Below, in pieces: positions 44,091 to 52,843 of a stretch of 64,000 bases of DNA (the first letter of the stretch is position 1; each line of letters begins with the position of its first letter). The DNA comes from Pseudomonadota bacterium (GTDB lineage: Bacteria; Myxococcota_A; Polyangia; Polyangiales; Polyangiaceae), in NCBI GenBank assembly GCA_023423895.1, contig JAFAER010000075.1:40683-104682 (forward strand), read 5' to 3'. Both the position numbers and the translations under genes were made by a program. The notes under the pieces are model-generated. The model saw only the letters and a list, made by a program, of their open reading frames with translations, made no database searches and had not been told where the DNA came from.

Positions 44091-44723
44091 ATGCGGCTCG
44101 CTCGTGCTCGGACGATGCTCGTCGTCGCATGTGCCGTCCTGTCCGGTGCGTGCGGGCGTGACTTCGACTTGCTGTTCGTCGACGGTCCGGATGGTGGTCC
44201 GCGCGACGGCGCTGTTCTTCCAGACGGTCGTGACGGCGCCCCCGATCCAGATCCGGACGCCGGCGCAGATGCCGGGGTCGTCTGCACCGACGTCTGCACG
44301 GCACCCCAGCCGAGCTGCAAGACGGGCCTTTGCACGACCTTTTGCTCGGGATGTTGCGACTGCACCCAGGCGTGTCCCGCCGCCGACGGGAACCGCCAAT
44401 GCGATTCGCAGTGCGCCGCGGGCGCGATCTGCAACGTCACATGCCAGGTCAGCGGCACGTGCGAGCTCACGTGCGACCGCTGCAAGAGCGCGAAGCTCGA
44501 TTGCGAGGCGCAGACCAAGGAATGCAAGACGTCCTGCACGGCGGGCTCGAGCTGCGAGCAGACGTGCGGCGGGACGGGGCCGTGCACGATGACATGCGCG
44601 AGCGGCGCGGCCTGCCGGCTCGCTTGCAGCGGGACGAACACGACATGCGACCTCCAATGCGCTGACGGCACGAAGACCGATTGCGGGGGTGGAGTGTTCA
44701 CGTGCGGGCGTCCATGCCCGTGA
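44091..44723 (+). CDS. Cysteine-rich lipoprotein
   Basis: A 210-residue lipoprotein (lipobox LSGAC) with a long acidic Asp/Pro/Gly linker and a C-terminal domain holding more than 20 cysteines in repeated 'C..C' pairs (CTDVC, CSGCCDC, CDSQC, CNVTC, CELTCDRC). It is probably heavily disulfide-bonded at the cell surface. It is divergent from the TPR/PEGA-like gene with a 57-base gap. Its 3' end overlaps the kinase gene start, so production of the two may be coupled. No family was recognised. Confidence 0.7.
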   Translation: MRLARARTMLVVACAVLSGACGRDFDLLFVDGPDGGPRDGAVLPDGRDGAPDPDPDAGADAGVVCTDVCTAPQPSCKTGLCTTFCSGCCDCTQACPAADGNRQCDSQCAAGAICNVTCQVSGTCELTCDRCKSAKLDCEAQTKECKTSCTAGSSCEQTCGGTGPCTMTCASGAACRLACSGTNTTCDLQCADGTKTDCGGGVFTCGRPCP

Positions 44724-46081
44724 GCTCCGTGAGGACGCGCCCTCGCTACCGCGTCCTCGGCTCCGTGGCCTCGGGCGGTATGGGGTCGGTGCTCCTCGCG
44801 CTGGCGGAGGATCCGAAGGGGGGCACGCGCCCGCGTCCGGTGGCGCTCAAGCAGATGCACGCGCATCTCGCCGAAGATCCGCGGATGATCGAGATGTTCG
44901 TCGACGAGGCGCGGCTCGCGTCACGGCTGTCGCATCCGAACATCGTGAGGGTGAACGACGTCGAGATGATCAACGACGACGTCGTCCTCGTCATGGACTT
45001 CATCGAGGGCGTCCCGCTCTCGTCGCTGCTCCGGAAGCTTCGTGACGACGAGCGACCGATGCCGCTGCCGATCGCGCGCCGCATCGTCCACGACGTCCTG
45101 CTCGGGCTGCACGCGGCGCACGAGCTCCGCGACCCGAGCGGCACGTCCCTCGGCGTGATCCATCGCGACGTCTCCCCGCAAAACGTGCTCCTCGGCGTGG
45201 ACGGCATCGCCCGCATCACCGATTTCGGCGTCGCAAAGGCGCGCGGGCGCCTCGCGAGCACGCAGGCCGACGGCAGCGTGAAGGGCAAGCTCCAGTACCT
45301 GGCGCCCGAGCAGATCTATCGAAAGCCGCTCGACCGGCGCGTGGACGTCTTCTCTGCAGGGATCGTCCTCTGGGAGTGCCTTGCCGGAAGGAAGCTCTTC
45401 GCCGGCGAGAGCGAAGGCGAGACGCTGGCGCGCATCATCAACGAGCCGATCCTTCCGCCGAGCACGGACCGGTTCGAGGTCCCGCTCGACCTCGACGAGA
45501 CGTGCCTGCGAGCGCTCGAGCGCGATCCGAAGCGGCGCTACGCGACCGCACAGGAGTTCGCGGCGGCGCTCGAAGGTGGGCCGCTCGCCGATCGGAGCGA
45601 GCTCGCGGCGCTCGTCTGCGAGGCAGGGGCCGAGACGATCGCGGCGCATCGCGCGTTGCTCGAGGGGAAGAAGCCGACCTCGAGCGTCGTCTCGGGGACC
45701 GACCCGAGCTTGACGCCGTTCGCGACGACCAGCGAGGCGCCTCTGCGCAAGCGCCGCTCGTTCGTCGGCGTCTTCATTGCCGTGGCCGTGGGCGCGATCG
45801 CTGGAGGCGCCCTCACGAGCTACGGCGTGCGCACGTCGAGCTCCGCGACGACCGCTGCGGTGCCGGCGCCGGAGCCTGCCGCGTCGAGCGCCGGGCCAGC
45901 GCCGGCGATCATCGAATTCGTGGAGTCGCCGCCGCTCGCCGTGGTGACGCCGAGCGGCAGTGCTGCTCCTGCTCCTGCTCCCGCGAAGCCGTCGCGGCCG
46001 CGGAGCGGAGCGCGGGGGCCTCGCGGCGCAAAGGCGGATGCCGGCGCCGTCGTTCGCCAGTTCGAGCCCGAAGACCTCTGA
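44714..46081 (+). CDS. Pkn2-type Ser/Thr protein kinase with membrane anchor
   Basis: A 455-residue kinase of the myxobacterial HRDVSPQN class. It has the glycine loop VASGGMGSVLLA, Lys in ALKQM, catalytic HRDVSPQNVLL, DFGVAKARG and the APEQIY activation segment, all consistent with activity. After the kinase domain comes one membrane span (FVGVFIAVAVGAIAGGALTS) and an extracytoplasmic Pro/Ala-rich tail. The start is ATG 44714, or GTG 44720, whose GTGA overlaps the upstream stop like several coupled starts in this window. It is the second kinase of the signalling island. Confidence 0.9.
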   Translation: MPVSSVRTRPRYRVLGSVASGGMGSVLLALAEDPKGGTRPRPVALKQMHAHLAEDPRMIEMFVDEARLASRLSHPNIVRVNDVEMINDDVVLVMDFIEGVPLSSLLRKLRDDERPMPLPIARRIVHDVLLGLHAAHELRDPSGTSLGVIHRDVSPQNVLLGVDGIARITDFGVAKARGRLASTQADGSVKGKLQYLAPEQIYRKPLDRRVDVFSAGIVLWECLAGRKLFAGESEGETLARIINEPILPPSTDRFEVPLDLDETCLRALERDPKRRYATAQEFAAALEGGPLADRSELAALVCEAGAETIAAHRALLEGKKPTSSVVSGTDPSLTPFATTSEAPLRKRRSFVGVFIAVAVGAIAGGALTSYGVRTSSSATTAAVPAPEPAASSAGPAPAIIEFVESPPLAVVTPSGSAAPAPAPAKPSRPRSGARGPRGAKADAGAVVRQFEPEDL

Positions 46082-46112
46082 GGACCGCGCTCGTGCCCTC
46101 GAGGAAGGCCTA

Positions 46113-46127
46113 GGATCGTGGCGATCC
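46113..46127. repeat. Dyad GGATCGTGGCGATCC after the membrane kinase
   Basis: A perfect 6-bp stem with a 3-base loop, identical in core to copies at 41510 and 41591. It lies 32 bases after the kinase stop and 180 bases before the next start. It is not followed by T residues, so a terminator role is unproven. Confidence 0.4.
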
Positions 46128-46305
46128 GGGTGCTGATCGAAGACCGGTGAGCGACGTCCGCTCGGGTTTTTCCGAGCCGATCGCATCGACACGTGGGCCT
46201 GGGCCGGATCGCCAGGATCCGGGCTCGGCGGACCGACGGCGAAATCCGCGGCTGCGGCTGCCGGCACGCGCCGTGCTCCTGGATGCCCGACGAGGAGGAG
46301 GCACC

Positions 46306-48012
46306 ATGCCCGAGGATCTCGAGGTTCGACCGCAGCGCGGCGCGCGGGGCCCGCGCCGTACACGAGCGACGATCGCAGCCGTCCTCGCGCTCGCAGCTGC
46401 GGGCGCGGGCGCAGCGTGCGCGCCGGAGGACGAAAACGCCGGTCGGCGCCGCGACCGCAACCCGGCTGCCGAAGGCACGGAGGTCGTGCCCGAGGCGAGC
46501 GCGCTGCTCGAGCCGACAGCGTTCGGGCCGACGTCGCTTCGTCGTCAGACTCGCGCGGAGCTGCGCGGCTCGCTCGCCGACATCTTCGGCGTCGATCCCG
46601 GGGTAGCCGCCGATCTCCTCCCGGCCGACGTCACCGGCGTCGAGACGGAAAATCCGTTCGACAACGACAGCACCCTTCAGGACGTGTCGACGGATCTCGT
46701 CGCGCGCCTGAGCGGCTTCGCGGCCGAATACGCGAAGCTAGTCGTCGCTCACCCGGCCCGCCTGCTCGAGACGAGCGGCTGCACGCCGGCGAACGAGAAC
46801 GACAGCGGTTGCTTCGAGAAGATCGTGCGCACCGCCGGCCGCCTTGCACTCCGCCGTCCGATCACGGACGACGAGGTGAAACGCTTCGACGTCTTCATGT
46901 CCTACGCGAAGGAGGACAAGGACTTCTTCTCTGCCGTCGACGGCTTCGTCCAGGTCGTCGTGCAGCATCCGGAGTTCCTCTACCGCATCGAGATCGGCAA
47001 GCCGACTGCGACGCCGGGCGTCTTCGAGCTCGAGCCACGCGAGGTCGCGACCCGCCTCGCGTTCCTGCTCTGGGGGCGCGGCCCGGACGCTGCGCTGCTC
47101 GACGCGGCCGAGGCTGGCAAGCTCTCGACACCGTCGGGGCGCCGCGAGCAAGCGGAGCGCATGCTCGCCGACCCTCGCGCGCGTGACCAGTGGGGGCGCT
47201 TCCACGCGCAGTGGCTCGGCTACGCGAACGTCGTGCTGCCGTCGAACCTCGAGCCCGACATGAAGGAGGAGACGGCGAAGCTGATCGGCCTCGTCGTCTT
47301 CGACGAGAAGCGGTCGTGGCTCGATCTGTTCCGCCTCGAGAAGACGTGGGTGACCCCGGCGCTCGCGAACCACTACGGCATGCCCGCTCCGGCGCAGCCC
47401 GGCTGGGTGAGCTACGAAGGATCGCGCGGCGGAGGCGTCCTCGCGCACGGCGGGTTCCTGCTCCAGGGATCGAAGTTCGGCGACACGAGCCCGACGCTCC
47501 GCGGCTACCGGATCCTGAAGCGCCTGCTCTGCAAGGACCTCGGCGCGATCCCGCCCGGCGTCGACACCGACAATCCGCCCGGCGGCGCATCGGCGACCGA
47601 CTGCAAGCCGAAGCGCTACAGCATGCGCGACAACCCGTCGTGCGCCTCGTGCCACACGCAGACGGACAACATCGGCTTCGGCCTCGAGAATTTCGGCCCT
47701 TCGGGCGAATGGCGCGAGAGCGAGCCGGGGCTCGACATCTGCAGCATCGACGGCAAGGGAAAGGTCTTCGACACGGAGTTCTCGGGGCCGCGCGCGCTCG
47801 GCGAGGCGCTCGCGGGCACCGCGGAGCTCGCGTCGTGTGCCGATCGCCAGCTCTTCCGGTTCGCTCTCGGACGGGCGGAGGCGGACGAGGACGCGAAGAC
47901 GCTGCAAGCCCTGGATGCCCAGCTCACCGCGGTGCACGACCTCGGCTCGATGCTGCGCGCCCTGAGCGACACCCCCGCCATCACGTACCGCGTCGAAAGG
48001 AGCACGCCATGA
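46306..48012 (+). CDS. DUF1592/DUF1588-family exported lipoprotein with CxxCH motif
   Basis: A 568-residue exported protein. A basic signal sequence ends in GAACAPE (possible lipobox). The chain shows the planctomycete-type module order DUF1587-like (LRRQTRAELRGSLADIFG), DUF1595 (FEKIVRTAGRLALRRPIT), DUF1592 (TRLAFLLWGRGPDAALLDAAEAG), DUF1588 (GGVLAHGGFLLQGSKFGDTSPTLRGYRI) and a C-terminal DUF1585-like part. One CASCH haem motif (NPSCASCHTQTDNIGFGLENF) suggests a cytochrome c-like protein. ATG 46306 is chosen for its GGAGGAGG ribosome site; longer in-frame starts lack signal peptides. The stop overlaps the DUF1552 gene start (ATGA). Confidence 0.9.
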   Translation: MPEDLEVRPQRGARGPRRTRATIAAVLALAAAGAGAACAPEDENAGRRRDRNPAAEGTEVVPEASALLEPTAFGPTSLRRQTRAELRGSLADIFGVDPGVAADLLPADVTGVETENPFDNDSTLQDVSTDLVARLSGFAAEYAKLVVAHPARLLETSGCTPANENDSGCFEKIVRTAGRLALRRPITDDEVKRFDVFMSYAKEDKDFFSAVDGFVQVVVQHPEFLYRIEIGKPTATPGVFELEPREVATRLAFLLWGRGPDAALLDAAEAGKLSTPSGRREQAERMLADPRARDQWGRFHAQWLGYANVVLPSNLEPDMKEETAKLIGLVVFDEKRSWLDLFRLEKTWVTPALANHYGMPAPAQPGWVSYEGSRGGGVLAHGGFLLQGSKFGDTSPTLRGYRILKRLLCKDLGAIPPGVDTDNPPGGASATDCKPKRYSMRDNPSCASCHTQTDNIGFGLENFGPSGEWRESEPGLDICSIDGKGKVFDTEFSGPRALGEALAGTAELASCADRQLFRFALGRAEADEDAKTLQALDAQLTAVHDLGSMLRALSDTPAITYRVERSTP

Positions 48013-49382
48013 GCCGTACGCCGAAGCTCGATCGCCGTTCTCTCCTCAAGGGAGCCGCCGGCGGGGTCCTCATCGGCCTGCCGCTGCTCGAGGTGATGAC
48101 TCCGCGGATCGCCCGCGCCGCGCCGCTGCCGCCGAAGCGCTTCATCGTCTCGTTCGCCGGGACGACCCACGGAGCTTCGCGGCTCTTCAATCCCCCAGTC
48201 GGCGCGTTGCCGGCGACGTTGCCCGTGCCGTGCGCGTCGCTCGCGCCCGTGCGTACGGTGGCGACGATGGTGAGCGGCTTGAGCGTCGAGACGTATTTCG
48301 CCGGACAGGCGCCGCCGCCGGGCGGGAAGATCGTCGGCCAGCACGGCAACATCATGGCGCCGATGCTGTCGGGCATTCACAGCCGGAACGCCATGCCGGT
48401 CCAGGCGAACGGCCACACCGTGGACCAGATCGTCGCCGACGCGATCGGCGGCGGGACGCGGCTCAAGTCCGTGCAGGCGCGCGTCCAGGCAGCGGGGTAC
48501 GGTGGCGGTGAGGCCAAGGGGATCTCGTCGGCGCGCGTCGAGAACGGCAAGGTCCGCGCCCTCGCGCCGATCTCGAGCCCTAGTCTGCTGTTCAGCACCC
48601 TGTTCGGAAGCGTGCCTGGCGGCGGTAGCAGCGGGCCGAGCGGACCCACGACCGCGTCACGGAAGCAGCGGAGCGTCCTCGACTTCGTGCTCGCCGATGC
48701 GAACGCGCTGACCGCGAAGGTGAGCGCCGCCGATCGCGCGCGGCTCGATCAGCACTTCACGGAGCTCCGCGAGCTCGAGCTGCGCCTCGACACCGTGCCG
48801 CCGGTCGCGACCGCGACCTGCACGTCACCGACGAACCCCGGAACCGATCCGGGCCTCGGCACGCCGGGCTCGTTCGGCGGCTGGTCGAACGAGACGCTCC
48901 GCGGCGATCTCATCGCCGACATGATCGGTCTCGCCGTCGCGTGCGACGTCACGCGCGCGGTGTCGCTGATGATCAGCTACGACCAGAGCTTCCTGAAGAC
49001 GCAAGACCCCATGGGCAACCATGCGGACATGCACGCCACCGGTCACAGCGGGACGGTCCAGCAGATCGGCTTCAACGCGAACTGGCACGTCGGACGCTTC
49101 GCGAAGATGGTCAAGCGCCTCGCGGACACGCCGGAGGGCAGCGGAACCCTGCTCGACTCCACGGTCGTCGTGATGGTGTTCGCCGAGGGGAACAACTCGC
49201 ACAACACGAACGACATGACGGCGCTCATCGCGGGTGTTCCGTCGAAGCTGAAGATGGGCCAGCACATCGCGTCCGGCGGAGCGCATCCCGCGAAGCTGAT
49301 GATCAGCGCTCTCCAGGCCGTCGGGCTGAGCAACAACACGCTCGGCGAGATCTCCGGCGCGTTCGCGCCAATCCTGAAGTGA
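48009..49382 (+). CDS. DUF1552 Tat-exported protein
   Basis: A 457-residue protein with a twin-arginine signal (LDRRSLLKGAAGGVL) and the DUF1552 domain, including MLSGIHSRNAMPVQANGHTVDQIVADAIGGG, RSVLDFVLADANAL and GNHADMHATGHSG. DUF1552 genes regularly follow DUF1592 genes in planctomycetes and myxobacteria, and here the two share a 4-base overlap, so a complex or a shared pathway is likely. The Tat signal implies folding or cofactor insertion before export. The catalytic role is unknown. Confidence 0.92.
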   Translation: MSRTPKLDRRSLLKGAAGGVLIGLPLLEVMTPRIARAAPLPPKRFIVSFAGTTHGASRLFNPPVGALPATLPVPCASLAPVRTVATMVSGLSVETYFAGQAPPPGGKIVGQHGNIMAPMLSGIHSRNAMPVQANGHTVDQIVADAIGGGTRLKSVQARVQAAGYGGGEAKGISSARVENGKVRALAPISSPSLLFSTLFGSVPGGGSSGPSGPTTASRKQRSVLDFVLADANALTAKVSAADRARLDQHFTELRELELRLDTVPPVATATCTSPTNPGTDPGLGTPGSFGGWSNETLRGDLIADMIGLAVACDVTRAVSLMISYDQSFLKTQDPMGNHADMHATGHSGTVQQIGFNANWHVGRFAKMVKRLADTPEGSGTLLDSTVVVMVFAEGNNSHNTNDMTALIAGVPSKLKMGQHIASGGAHPAKLMISALQAVGLSNNTLGEISGAFAPILK

Positions 49383-49392
49383 CCGCTCGCGA

Positions 49393-49980
49393 TCAGGGCG
49401 TGGCCGCGAAATCGGTCACGCCCGGCGGCGTCAGGTGCCATGTCACGTCGGCATGGGCATACGGGCCTGCGCCCGCGGTCCGGGGATCGGTCGGCGTGAT
49501 CGCGTCGACGACGAGGGCGAGGTAGCGCCCGCTGGGCTCGTGGGCGATCACGACGATGCCGCCGACGGGCACCGGCCCCACGCTCGCGTGGCTGAAGTCG
49601 AGCGAAGACACATTTCGGATGTCGCTCACGCGACGGGCCGAGGCTGCGTGCGCGACGCGCGTCTCGCTCGTGCCGCGGATCGCGTCCGAGTAGAAAAAGC
49701 CGGCGGCCGGGTGCGTGCTCGCGATCGACCAGAACGCGTCGAGGCCGGTCGGGCGGGGATCGCCGAGGTCGACCGTGACGGACGACGCGCCGAGCTGGAT
49801 CCGGAGATGCCGCGTGGCCTCGGGCCAGTCGTAAATGTGGCCCGTCGCGATCGCGGGTGCTCGCGTCGCGCCTGCCGAAGCAGATGGTTCCGTGTCTTCC
49901 GCGCGCGTTCCGCAGCTCGAGACGACGGCGGCCGCAACGACGAGAAGGGACGAGCGGGCCAAACGTCGACCGACCGTCAT
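49393..49980 (-). CDS. Lipoprotein of unknown function
   Basis: A 195-residue lipoprotein (signal then VSSCGTRAED). The mature part appears beta-rich, with a conserved-looking stretch of HIYDWPEATRHLRIQLG and repeated 'HA..W' near the end. No family was recognised. It ends 10 bases after the DUF1552 gene stop, facing it tail-to-tail, and is transcribed away from the next small lipoprotein, which has the same orientation but is 81 bases upstream. Confidence 0.65.
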   Translation of the reverse strand: MTVGRRLARSSLLVVAAAVVSSCGTRAEDTEPSASAGATRAPAIATGHIYDWPEATRHLRIQLGASSVTVDLGDPRPTGLDAFWSIASTHPAAGFFYSDAIRGTSETRVAHAASARRVSDIRNVSSLDFSHASVGPVPVGGIVVIAHEPSGRYLALVVDAITPTDPRTAGAGPYAHADVTWHLTPPGVTDFAATP

Positions 49981-50061
49981 CGCGCGGATGCTACAGGCCG
50001 GTCGCGCGCGGCGCCCGCGCTTCCGTGCTCGAGCTTCGAGCTCACGCTCGAGCTGTGGCGA

Positions 50062-50487
50062 TCACGGCGGGGTCTCCATGTCCGCGCGGGTGAAGTCGAT
50101 CGCGAGCGGGAGCCTGCGGTCGTCGAGGATCGTGAACTGCTGGATGGGCAGGCTACGGCTGACGGGATACCCCGCGGTGTCGACGAACGTAGCGTTGCCC
50201 GAATAGGTGTCGGTCTTCAGGTCGAGCGTCTTCTGGAAGTCGCGGCACGGCGCGAACTCCGTCGCGTGGACCTCGCCCTTCGCGTCGAAGACGACGATGC
50301 GGATGCGGTCCGCCCTGTACTGCTGGCATTTCAGCGGGTCGCGGGTGCCCTCGATGGTCCAGCTCTGCTCGAGGGTGCCTGCCTTGACGCCCGGGATCCT
50401 GGCCTCGAGGTCATCGTCGCCACCGCACCCGACGCCTGCGATGCCGATCGCCGAGGCGAGCAAGCCGAGGATGGTTCTGCTTCCCAT
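50062..50487 (-). CDS. Small lipoprotein of unknown function
   Basis: A 141-residue lipoprotein with signal SRTILGLLASAIGIAGVGC. ATG 50487 fits an AGGAG ribosome site 6 bases upstream; the ATG at 50493 is too close to it. The mature chain has a Cys pair (LKCQQYRAD and FAPCRDF) and alternating strands (RIRIVVFDAKGEVHATEF). No family was recognised. It is divergent from murA with about 200 bases between. Confidence 0.65.
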   Translation of the reverse strand: MGSRTILGLLASAIGIAGVGCGGDDDLEARIPGVKAGTLEQSWTIEGTRDPLKCQQYRADRIRIVVFDAKGEVHATEFAPCRDFQKTLDLKTDTYSGNATFVDTAGYPVSRSLPIQQFTILDDRRLPLAIDFTRADMETPP

Positions 50488-50684
50488 GGTCATCTCCTGT
50501 TCCAGTGCGTTCGCGCCAGCGCCCGGGCAGCAGCTCGCGTGCCGCGAGCCACCGCCGACCGCACCGCGGGCGGGCGAATCTCGTCCGCGCGCGCCCACGC
50601 CCCATGGCGAATCCAGCGTCAGGCGTACCGGTCCGCGTCGAGCTACTTGGCCTCCGCCTTGGAATTTGGCAAAGCTCTGGCCCC

Positions 50685-51971
50685 ATGGACGCACTCCGGG
50701 TTCGAGGCACGGGAAAGCCCCTCGTGGGCAAGGTCCGCATCAGCGGAGCGAAGAACGCGGCCTTGCCCATCCTCTGCGCGACGCTCCTCTCGGACGGCGC
50801 GAGCAAGCTCCGGAACGTCCCCAAGCTCCGCGACATGGAGACGACGTCCGCGCTGCTGCGCTTCCTCGGCCGGGACGTGACGTTCGACGCCCCCGAGGTG
50901 CACGTCGCGGCCGGCTCGCAGGTGAAGCCCGAAGCTCCGTACGAGCTCGTGAAGCAGATGCGCGCGAGCGTCCTCGTCCTCGGGCCGCTCGTCGCCCGCT
51001 TCGGGCGCGCGAAGGTGTCGCTCCCGGGAGGCTGTGCGATCGGCGCGCGTCCGATCGATCAGCACCTGAAGGGCCTCGAGGCGATGGGCTGCAACATCCG
51101 CCTCGAGCGCGGATACGTCATCGCCGAAGGCCCGGGCGGCGGCGGACGCCTCCGCGGAACCGAGGTCTGCTTCGACCTGCCCACCGTCACGGGGACGGAG
51201 AACCTGATGATGGCCGCCGCGCTCGCGAAGGGGCGGACGACGCTCGTCAACTGCGCGCGCGAGCCGGAGGTCGAGGAGCTGGGGCGCATCCTCAACAAGA
51301 TGGGCGCCGAGGTGAACGGCGCCGGCACCGACGTCATCCACATCGTCGGCACCGATCGCGGCGAGCTCTCGCCCTTCGATCACGCGATCATCCCGGACCG
51401 CATCGAGGCGGGCACGTACATGTGCGCGGCGGCGATGCTCGAGGGGGGTGACGTCCTTCTCGAGGGAGCCGAGGTCGGCGATCTCGAGGCGCTCGCGACG
51501 AAGATGCGGATGGCCGGCGTCGAGATCACGACGGAGGGACAGAACATCCGCGTCCGCCGGAAGGGACCGCTCCGCGCGGTGAACGTGACGACGAACCCGC
51601 ATCCAGGCTTCCCGACGGACATGCAGGCGCAGTTTCTGGCGCTCATGTGCCTCGCGCGCGGCGAGAGCGTCATCAGCGAGACGATCTTCGAAAATCGCTT
51701 CATGCACGTGCCTGAGCTCCAGCGTATGGGCGCGAGCGTGGCGCTCCGCGGGAACACGGCGGTGGTGCAGGGCGTATCGAAGCTCTATGGTGCGTCCGTC
51801 ATGGCGACCGATCTCCGTGCGAGCGCCTCTCTCGTGATCGCCGGCCTCGCGGCCGACGACGAGACGGAGGTGCGCCGCGTCTACCATCTCGACCGCGGCT
51901 ACGAGCGCATCGAGGAGAAGCTCGGCGGCCTCGGCGCCGACGTCCAGCGCGTCAAAGGAGCCGAGTCGTGA
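50685..51971 (+). CDS. murA: MurA, UDP-N-acetylglucosamine 1-carboxyvinyltransferase
   Basis: First committed enzyme of peptidoglycan synthesis: transfers enolpyruvate from PEP to UDP-GlcNAc in the cytosol. The 428-residue chain has Lys23 in SGAKNAALPIL, the catalytic Cys117 in PGGCAIGARPID (Cys, as in fosfomycin-sensitive enzymes), and the later motifs DLPTVTGTENLMMAAALAKG, DRIEAGTYMCAAAML and HPGFPTDMQAQFLALM. ATG 50685 begins the conserved fold; longer in-frame starts read through non-coding sequence. The stop overlaps the hisG GTG (GTGA), a coupling of cell-wall and histidine synthesis. Confidence 0.97.
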   Translation: MDALRVRGTGKPLVGKVRISGAKNAALPILCATLLSDGASKLRNVPKLRDMETTSALLRFLGRDVTFDAPEVHVAAGSQVKPEAPYELVKQMRASVLVLGPLVARFGRAKVSLPGGCAIGARPIDQHLKGLEAMGCNIRLERGYVIAEGPGGGGRLRGTEVCFDLPTVTGTENLMMAAALAKGRTTLVNCAREPEVEELGRILNKMGAEVNGAGTDVIHIVGTDRGELSPFDHAIIPDRIEAGTYMCAAAMLEGGDVLLEGAEVGDLEALATKMRMAGVEITTEGQNIRVRRKGPLRAVNVTTNPHPGFPTDMQAQFLALMCLARGESVISETIFENRFMHVPELQRMGASVALRGNTAVVQGVSKLYGASVMATDLRASASLVIAGLAADDETEVRRVYHLDRGYERIEEKLGGLGADVQRVKGAES

Positions 51972-52675
51972 CGCCGGCCGTCGCGGCCAAGAGCCCGTCC
52001 TCTCGCCCCGAAGCACGGCCGGCGATCACGATCGCGCTGCCCAAGGGCCGGACGCTCGGCCCGGTCTCGAAGCTGTTCGCGCGCGCCGGAATGACGGGCG
52101 ATGCGGACACGACGCTCGCGAGCGCCCTCGACGAGAACAACCGCGCGCTGGTGCGCCGCGCGCGGCTCGGCGAGCACCTGATTCATCTCCTGCTCCTCAA
52201 GCCGGACGACGTGCCGACGTACGTGGAGTACGGCACGGCGGACCTCGGCGTGTGCGGCCGTGACGTCCTCGTCGAGCACGACATCGACGCGTACCACCCC
52301 GTCGACCTCGGCATCGGTCGCTGTCGGCTCGTCGTCGCAGGGCGTGCGGGCGAGAAGCTCGACACCGCGAACCGGATGCCGCGCGTCGCCAGCAAGTACC
52401 CGCGCACGGCCGCTCGCCACTTCGCCCGGCGCGGCGTGCAGGTCGAGATCGTGAACGTGCAGAGCTCGGTCGAGCTCGCGCCGCTCACGGGTCTCGCCGA
52501 TCTCATCGTCGACCTCGTCGAGACGGGCGCCACGCTCGTGCAGAACGGGCTCGAGGTGAAGGAGGAGATCCTCGCCGTCTCGACGCTGCTCGTCGCGAAT
52601 CGCGCGTCCTACAAGCTTCGCGCCGAGCCCATTCGCGCGCTCGTCCAGGCGCTCCGTTCGTCTCTGAACGGCTGA
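51968..52675 (+). CDS. hisG: ATP phosphoribosyltransferase catalytic subunit, short form (HisG)
   Basis: First enzyme of histidine biosynthesis: ATP plus PRPP gives phosphoribosyl-ATP. The 235-residue chain belongs to the short HisG class, which lacks the C-terminal regulatory domain and normally needs HisZ for activity. Motifs include ALPKGRTLGP, YGTADLGVCGRDVL, ASKYPRTAARHFA and the PRPP-binding loop ADLIVDLVETGATL. No hisZ is in the window. The GTG start overlaps the murA stop, and a stable hairpin follows the stop. Confidence 0.95.
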   Translation: MTPAVAAKSPSSRPEARPAITIALPKGRTLGPVSKLFARAGMTGDADTTLASALDENNRALVRRARLGEHLIHLLLLKPDDVPTYVEYGTADLGVCGRDVLVEHDIDAYHPVDLGIGRCRLVVAGRAGEKLDTANRMPRVASKYPRTAARHFARRGVQVEIVNVQSSVELAPLTGLADLIVDLVETGATLVQNGLEVKEEILAVSTLLVANRASYKLRAEPIRALVQALRSSLNG

Positions 52676-52697
52676 CCGTCCTCGGCCGGCCGGCTGC

Positions 52698-52722
52698 CGA
52701 TCGCCCGGACCCTGGGCGATCG
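52698..52722 (+). terminator. Hairpin after murA-hisG (9-bp stem, 7-base loop)
   Basis: A perfect stem CGATCGCCC / GGGCGATCG with loop GGACCCT lies 22 bases after the hisG stop. There is no T-run, as is common for high-GC terminators, so it may end transcription or only protect the mRNA 3' end. Confidence 0.45.
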
Positions 52723-52843
52723 CAGCGGGGCTTCGACGATCCAGATTCGCCGTCCGCTGGCCCGGTCGCTGCCCGATTTGCGCGGAAATCCGCCGTGCCC
52801 ACACTTTCCCACCCTGGGCACATCGGTTGCACCCTACCTGGCC

